This document shows positions 59,989-64,000 of a stretch of 64,000 nt of DNA, in pieces (position 1 is the stretch's first letter; every line of letters starts with the position of its first letter). Source of the DNA: Polyangiaceae bacterium (lineage in GTDB: Bacteria > Myxococcota_A > Polyangia > Polyangiales > Polyangiaceae). Position numbers and translations under genes: made by a program. The notes beneath the pieces were generated by a model. It did not search any database, was not told where the DNA came from, and worked only from the letters and a program-made list of their open reading frames with translations. Location: contig CANJMI010000022.1 of NCBI GenBank assembly GCA_947475525.1, positions 1 through 64,000 on the forward strand, in the 5' to 3' direction.

Positions 59989-61023
59989 ATGGCGTTCGAG
60001 CACGTGTTCGGGCAACCTTCCGCGGTAGCGACGCTCTCGCGCTCGCTTGCGCGAGGACGGGTGCATCACGCCTACCGTTTCGAAGGGCCGGATGGCGTCG
60101 GCAAGGAGCTGCTCGCGCTCGCTTTCGCCCAGGCGCTGGTTTGCACGGCCGGGGTGGTCCTTGGCTGCGAACGTTGTGACGCGTGCCGTCGCGCGACGAC
60201 AAAGAGCACGCGTCCTCCCGAAGTGCCGCTGCACCCCGACGTCATTTTCGTTGGCCGAGCGCTGTACCCGGCGGAGCTGATTGGCGGAAAAAAGGAAGCG
60301 AGTGAAATCTCGGTCGAGCAAATTCGCCGCGTGGTGCTTTCGCGCGCGGCCTATCCTCCCCACGAAGCGCGTCATCAAGTGGTCATCATTCGCGGCGCCG
60401 AGGAGCTGAGTTCCAACGCCGCCAACGCACTCTTGAAGACGCTGGAGGAGCCGCGCTCCGGGATGCATTTCGTGCTGCTCACTTCGCAGCCCGAAGTGCT
60501 GCTCGATACCATCAAGTCGCGCACGCTACCGGTGCGTTTCGGCCCGCTGCCGGATGACGTTTTGCGAACGATTTTGCTCGCACGCGGTGTGCCCGAGGAG
60601 CGCGTGGCTGAACTCTCTGCGCTCGCGGGAGGGCGCGCCTCGCTCGCACTTGAGCTCGCGGATCCAGAGCGAAGTGCCGCGCGTGAGGCGTTCGTGCAAG
60701 GACTGCTCGAGGCGATGCGGCGGCCCGGGCTCGGCGCCGCTGTCGCGTTTGCTGAAGGCGGCGAACGGGAGCGCACATGGTTGGTCGAGAGCCTTGGCGC
60801 GTTCGCGCAGGTCTTCGTCGAGCAGGCGCGTGAGCATGCGGCTCGAGGCTCATCTCGCGCGCTTCAAGCGGCAGTACGCCACGCGCTCGTCATCGACGCC
60901 ATCGACGCCATCGAGCGAAATGGTCAGGCGACGCTCGTGATGAGCGGGCTTGTCGCTTCGCTGAAGGCCGCGCGGCAGCTGCGTCCGGGCAAGCCGCCAT
61001 CCATTCCGATTGCGCGCCGCTGA
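59989..61023 (+). CDS. holB: DNA polymerase III delta-prime subunit (clamp loader)
   Basis: Clamp-loader AAA+ protein with GPDGVGKELLALAFAQAL (P-loop) near residue 33. The zinc-type cluster is CERCDACRR, and VVIIRGAEELSSNAANALLKTLEEP forms Walker B to sensor 1. Then LLTSQPEVLLDTIKSRTLPVRF follows, typical of delta-prime. The insert VGRALYPAELIGGKKEASEISVE is normal in deltaproteobacterial versions. It converges on thiE with only four bases between the stops. Confidence 0.93.
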   Translation: MAFEHVFGQPSAVATLSRSLARGRVHHAYRFEGPDGVGKELLALAFAQALVCTAGVVLGCERCDACRRATTKSTRPPEVPLHPDVIFVGRALYPAELIGGKKEASEISVEQIRRVVLSRAAYPPHEARHQVVIIRGAEELSSNAANALLKTLEEPRSGMHFVLLTSQPEVLLDTIKSRTLPVRFGPLPDDVLRTILLARGVPEERVAELSALAGGRASLALELADPERSAAREAFVQGLLEAMRRPGLGAAVAFAEGGERERTWLVESLGAFAQVFVEQAREHAARGSSRALQAAVRHALVIDAIDAIERNGQATLVMSGLVASLKAARQLRPGKPPSIPIARR

Positions 61024-61027
61024 GGGC

Positions 61028-61684
61028 CTACGCGAGTGGCCCCAAGAGCGCGGCCTGGAGCTCCCGAGCGAGCTTTGCGACGTGCTCGTAGCCTTCGTTT
61101 GTCACGAGCGCCCCGATCACCGCGGAGCACGGGCAGAGCGCGGCCGTGCTTGCTGCGCGTGCGATGTCGATGCCGCCTATCGCGACCGACGGCAGGCCCG
61201 CCTCATGGACACGCGCCGCGAGCCTCGCGAGGCCATCGAGGCCGATCGTAGGTTCGGGATTCTCCTTGCTGACGGTTCCGAACACCGGGCCGAGACCGAT
61301 GTAGTCGGGCCGCTCTGCAAGCGCGAGCTCGACGTCGGCATCGTTGTGCGCCGAGATACCGACGAGGCCCAGCCGCCCTCGCGCAAGGAGGGTACGAGCG
61401 AGGCTGCCTGGAAGGTCGCGTTGGCCGACGTGCACGCCGTCACACCCAGCGATTTGTGCTAGGTCCGCGCGGTCGTTCGCGAACAGTGGGACGCCGTGTC
61501 TGCGGCACATCGGGACCAGCTCTCGAAGCAACGCGAGCATGTCTGCGCCGCCCCGCCGACTCGATTTGTCACGCAGCTGAAGCGCGGCTGGTCGCGCGCT
61601 CAAGACCGCTTCGGCAAACGGTAACGGCGAGAGTCCCGCGCGCGTGAGCGTCGCAACGTCGACGATGGCGTACAGCCCGCGCAT
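61028..61684 (-). CDS. thiE: thiamine-phosphate synthase
   Basis: Joins the thiazole and pyrimidine parts of thiamine. The TIM-barrel signatures are ALQLRDKSS, LFANDRADLA, GCDGVHVGQRDLPG, IGLGPVFGTVSKEN and SVAIGGIDIA. ATG 61684 (MRGLYAIVDVATL) was chosen because the first beta strand starts there. The length of 218 aa is standard. Only 18 bases separate it from the divergent secreted-protein gene. No THI-box riboswitch fits in that space. Confidence 0.95.
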   Translation of the reverse strand: MRGLYAIVDVATLTRAGLSPLPFAEAVLSARPAALQLRDKSSRRGGADMLALLRELVPMCRRHGVPLFANDRADLAQIAGCDGVHVGQRDLPGSLARTLLARGRLGLVGISAHNDADVELALAERPDYIGLGPVFGTVSKENPEPTIGLDGLARLAARVHEAGLPSVAIGGIDIARAASTAALCPCSAVIGALVTNEGYEHVAKLARELQAALLGPLA

Positions 61685-61702
61685 GAGGTAACCGTTCTTA
61701 TC

Positions 61703-62944
61703 ATGAAGTGCGGGCTCGCGCTGCCAACCGCCATCGTCCTCTTCGCGCGTGTCGCCTCCGGCCATGAAGGCGCGCTGCCGGCGCCTGGTCCGCCGCCTCC
61801 CGTCGCGGTGTCACTCCAGGTGCTCGCCCCTTCTGCAAAGGGCCAGTGGCTCTTGCGACTCGACAACGGCGCCGATGGGGCCGTGCTCGTGTCCGCCGAC
61901 GTGCGCCTCTTGCGGTTGGAGTTTCGCAAGTGGGATGTGAAGAAGGGCGCGTATGCAAAGACGGGCGAGGTCTGCGACGGGCCGGCCGCGTTCGGGGTCG
62001 AGCAACGCACGCCGTTCGGTCGCGAGCTCGTGCTCGAACGAGGGCAATCGTACGTTGAAGCGTTCGACCCGCGGCTCCTTTGTTTCGGAAAACAGGCGGC
62101 GCTCCTCGAGCCTGGCGTGATGGTGATGGCGTCGTACGGATTCACGCCTCGACCGCAATTCGCGTGGAAAAAGACGCGAGATCCGGAAGTGGCGCCGTTC
62201 GTTGCCGACACGGCAGTAGCGCCTCGCGCGGCCTCGCCGCAAAAGCAGTTGCTCGCCGAGAGCTTCGTCCTCAGCGATGCAAAAGGGTCCGTGTTCCCGC
62301 CGTATGATCAGACCGCTCCGTCCAAGCGCGTCTCGCCGAAGACCGCGGAGGCTGCGAGCCGCGCGGTCCCGATGGTCGCATCGGCGCCCTACCAAACACC
62401 GAAGGATGCCCTCTCGGCGGCGATGTCGCTCACCACGGACCGCTTCGCCGATGCCGCATCCTGGCAAGACGTCTCCTTCGAGGTCGAGGCTCACAATGTC
62501 GGACAGCGTCCCGTCTGGGCGGCTCTGCGCGCCCGTCAATTGTCGTTCATGGTTTATGGCAGCGCCGGCGAGGCGACCTATTGCCCGCGCGTGTCGCAAG
62601 ATCACGAAATTCCGCGTGACATGTACGAGCCGCTCCCAGCCGGCCGGCATCGACACATTGCGGTCAGCCTCACCGAACCGTGCGACGGCGCCACGTTCCG
62701 ACGTCCCGGCATCTACGCCGTCGTGCCGACCCTCCACGCCGACGAACCCGGCGGCGGTGACGGACTTCCGGTGCTAAGCGGTACGGTGACCACGCGCGAT
62801 CCCGGCCAAGTCGGTGGGACGCACGAGGTCGGGGACGACGCGACGCTCGTTCGCGTGCGCTCCGGTTCGATGTCATTTTACCTCGCGCCGCCGCATGCGA
62901 TTCCAACGAAGGACGCGGCGGTCGTTCCGCCGTTACCTCGCTGA
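61703..62944 (+). CDS. secreted protein of unknown function, 413 aa
   Basis: MKCGLALPTAIVLFARVASG is a signal peptide. Two beta-sandwich-like halves follow, each with strands typical of Ig-type folds: SLQVLAPSAKGQWLLRLDNG near 37, and DVSFEVEAHNVGQRPVWAAL then MVYGSAGEATYCPRVSQDHE near 255-300. No enzymatic motif is seen. A Pro/Ser-rich middle segment links the halves. It is followed after 12 bases by a small lipoprotein gene, probably in one operon. Confidence 0.7.
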   Translation: MKCGLALPTAIVLFARVASGHEGALPAPGPPPPVAVSLQVLAPSAKGQWLLRLDNGADGAVLVSADVRLLRLEFRKWDVKKGAYAKTGEVCDGPAAFGVEQRTPFGRELVLERGQSYVEAFDPRLLCFGKQAALLEPGVMVMASYGFTPRPQFAWKKTRDPEVAPFVADTAVAPRAASPQKQLLAESFVLSDAKGSVFPPYDQTAPSKRVSPKTAEAASRAVPMVASAPYQTPKDALSAAMSLTTDRFADAASWQDVSFEVEAHNVGQRPVWAALRARQLSFMVYGSAGEATYCPRVSQDHEIPRDMYEPLPAGRHRHIAVSLTEPCDGATFRRPGIYAVVPTLHADEPGGGDGLPVLSGTVTTRDPGQVGGTHEVGDDATLVRVRSGSMSFYLAPPHAIPTKDAAVVPPLPR

Positions 62945-62956
62945 AAGGAACTCCTC

Positions 62957-63184
62957 ATGCGCACTCTCTTGCTCGTCGTTGCGGTGCTCTGCGGTTGCGC
63001 CGGTACGACTCGACCCGCGACGCGTTCGGCGTCGATGCGAATGCAAGGCCCGAACTGCCGCATGGCGTGCCTGGCTCAGGCGCATCCCGGTGAAGTGCTG
63101 ATCGATTGCACGCCGCCACTCGACTTCGACCCGGGCCGGCGTGATCCGTCGATGACCGTCTGCTTTTACGGACCGACACCGTAG
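62957..63184 (+). CDS. small lipoprotein, 75 aa
   Basis: ATG is preceded by GAAAGGAACTCCTC, a good Shine-Dalgarno. MRTLLLVVAVLCGCAGTTRPA is a lipoprotein signal with Cys at 12 or 14. The short mature part has four more cysteines (PNCRMACLAQ, LIDCTPPLDF, TVCFYGPTP), which could form two disulfides. It is unknown. Its position suggests a partner of the preceding secreted protein. Confidence 0.7.
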   Translation: MRTLLLVVAVLCGCAGTTRPATRSASMRMQGPNCRMACLAQAHPGEVLIDCTPPLDFDPGRRDPSMTVCFYGPTP

Positions 63185-63206
63185 CGGCTCGCTCACGCCA
63201 CGCGCA

Positions 63207-63998
63207 TCAGGTGCCGCGCCACACGGGCTTGCGCTTCTCGAGGAAGGCCATCAATCCTTCGCGGGCATCATCGGTTACGAGGCACGCCGCGAGGCGATCG
63301 CGCAAGAAGGGCAGGGCGTCTTCGAGCGCGAGATCGTTTTGCGCCGCCAAGGCTTCGAGACCGAGTCTCACGGTCAGGGGACTCTTCTCGAAAATCCGCG
63401 CCGCGACGTCATCGACTGCACCGTCGAGTTCCTCCGCCGCGACGGCCCGGTTCAGCAGGCCTACGGAGACGGCCTCGGTGGCGGTGAGCTTCTCGCCGAA
63501 CAGCATCATTTGAACGAGTCGTCGGCGTGGCACGTGGCGCCGGAGCACCGCCATGATCATCATCGGAAAGAGCCCAACGTCGATTTCGGGCGTCCCAAGT
63601 TTCGCGTCGAGCGACCCCACGGCGAAGTGCGCCGCGGCGACAAGGCCAAGCCCGCCACCCATCGCCGCTCCGTTCACCCGCGCGATAATGGGCTTTGGCG
63701 ACGCATCCATCGCGAGCATCAAGTCGGCGTAATCTCCACGGTGCGTCAGCGCCTCGGCCTCGTCTTTGGCCGCCAATTGCGCGAAGTCTCCGCCCGCGCA
63801 AAACGCATTGCCCGCCCCCGTCAGAACCAGCGTGCGTACCGCGTCGTCCTCGGCGGCATCGGCGAGCACATGCAAGAGCTCGTTCACCATACGCGGGCCT
63901 ATCGCGTTGCGACGCGCAGGGTTCGACAGCGTGACGAGCAGCGCGCCAACTCGGCTCGGAGGCGCGAGCACCACCGTTTGATACGCTCGCTCGATCAC
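63207..63998 (-). CDS. enoyl-CoA hydratase/isomerase family protein, 263 aa (start close to window edge)
   Basis: Crotonase-fold signatures are NPARRNAIGPRMVNELL, TGAGNAFCAGGDFAQL (first oxyanion-hole NH) and NGAAMGGGLGLVAAAHFAVG (second). LGTPEIDVGLFP includes the usual catalytic Glu region. Such enzymes hydrate trans-2-enoyl-CoA in fatty acid or amino acid breakdown, but the family is broad and the substrate is open. The start is a GTG two bases from the window end, so a longer N-terminus outside the window cannot be ruled out. The length is already typical. Confidence 0.9.
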   Translation of the reverse strand: MIERAYQTVVLAPPSRVGALLVTLSNPARRNAIGPRMVNELLHVLADAAEDDAVRTLVLTGAGNAFCAGGDFAQLAAKDEAEALTHRGDYADLMLAMDASPKPIIARVNGAAMGGGLGLVAAAHFAVGSLDAKLGTPEIDVGLFPMMIMAVLRRHVPRRRLVQMMLFGEKLTATEAVSVGLLNRAVAAEELDGAVDDVAARIFEKSPLTVRLGLEALAAQNDLALEDALPFLRDRLAACLVTDDAREGLMAFLEKRKPVWRGT

Positions 63999-64000
63999 CG

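Noticed and set aside
61685-61702. Thiamine pyrophosphate riboswitch before thiE
   Set aside because: Only 18 bases lie between thiE and the divergent gene, which is far too short.

Overview
The window is high-GC, gene-dense DNA that most resembles a myxobacterium (Myxococcota, probably Polyangia). The signs are many lipoproteins with Ser/Gly/Ala-rich linkers, a GGCGC-TM-RRRR (MYXO-CTERM type) C-terminus, Hanks-type Ser/Thr kinases with C-terminal membrane anchors, an IgGFc-binding-type secreted protein and a TatT-type TRAP component. This placement is inference. No rRNA, tRNA, IS element, integrase or CRISPR array was found. The window looks like ordinary chromosome, and no gap between genes exceeds about 210 bases.

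Layout. 1-5954: a truncated gene end, a TPR protein, aspartate kinase, a very acidic protein, an unknown protein, a thioredoxin-fold lipoprotein and a 45-residue membrane protein. 5980-12432: a two-gene set of a 1201-residue BadF/BcrA-type double ATPase and a 671-residue dehydratase-like partner, divergent from a TetR regulator with an 18-bp palindrome between them. 12484-20591 (minus strand): Rieske protein, cytochrome b fused to two cytochrome c domains, a lipoprotein, glgC, a metallophosphatase, a SprT-like protein and a VWA lipoprotein. 20614-26714: an Omp85-type outer-membrane protein, a MoxR ATPase, an IgGFc-binding-type lipoprotein and selD. 26786-29171: ndk and the lysine/peptidoglycan pair dapD-dapE. 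29190-38623: a MshEN/GAF-like protein, a tandem two-kinase protein, a MATE transporter, the TRAP permease pair and, convergent to them, TatT. 38797-50526: ahcY, then a tight plus-strand run of a TrmA-RluA fusion, an HD-GYP regulator, lipB and a duplicated S41-like protein/lipoprotein cassette. 50583-63998: small secreted proteins, an M50 protease, an M2 (ACE-like) peptidase, a Ser/Thr kinase, a Ski2-like helicase, holB, thiE, secreted proteins and an enoyl-CoA hydratase.

The strongest individual result is that selD is itself a selenoprotein gene. Its true start is at 26714, with a perfect Shine-Dalgarno sequence. Codon 15 is an in-frame TGA at the position of the family's catalytic Cys/Sec, and an 8-bp hairpin with a GUU loop follows 27 nt later. 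A standard gene call would lose the catalytic N-terminus. The best candidate for an undescribed system is 44842-50526: two copies of a translationally coupled pair, each made of a secreted S41-like protein and a lipoprotein with a carbohydrate-binding-like fold. The BadF-type ATPase pair under a TetR regulator is the second candidate.

Gene starts were chosen from Shine-Dalgarno matches, signal peptides and stop/start overlaps. Several starts are GTG or TTG, and individual entries say where this matters.
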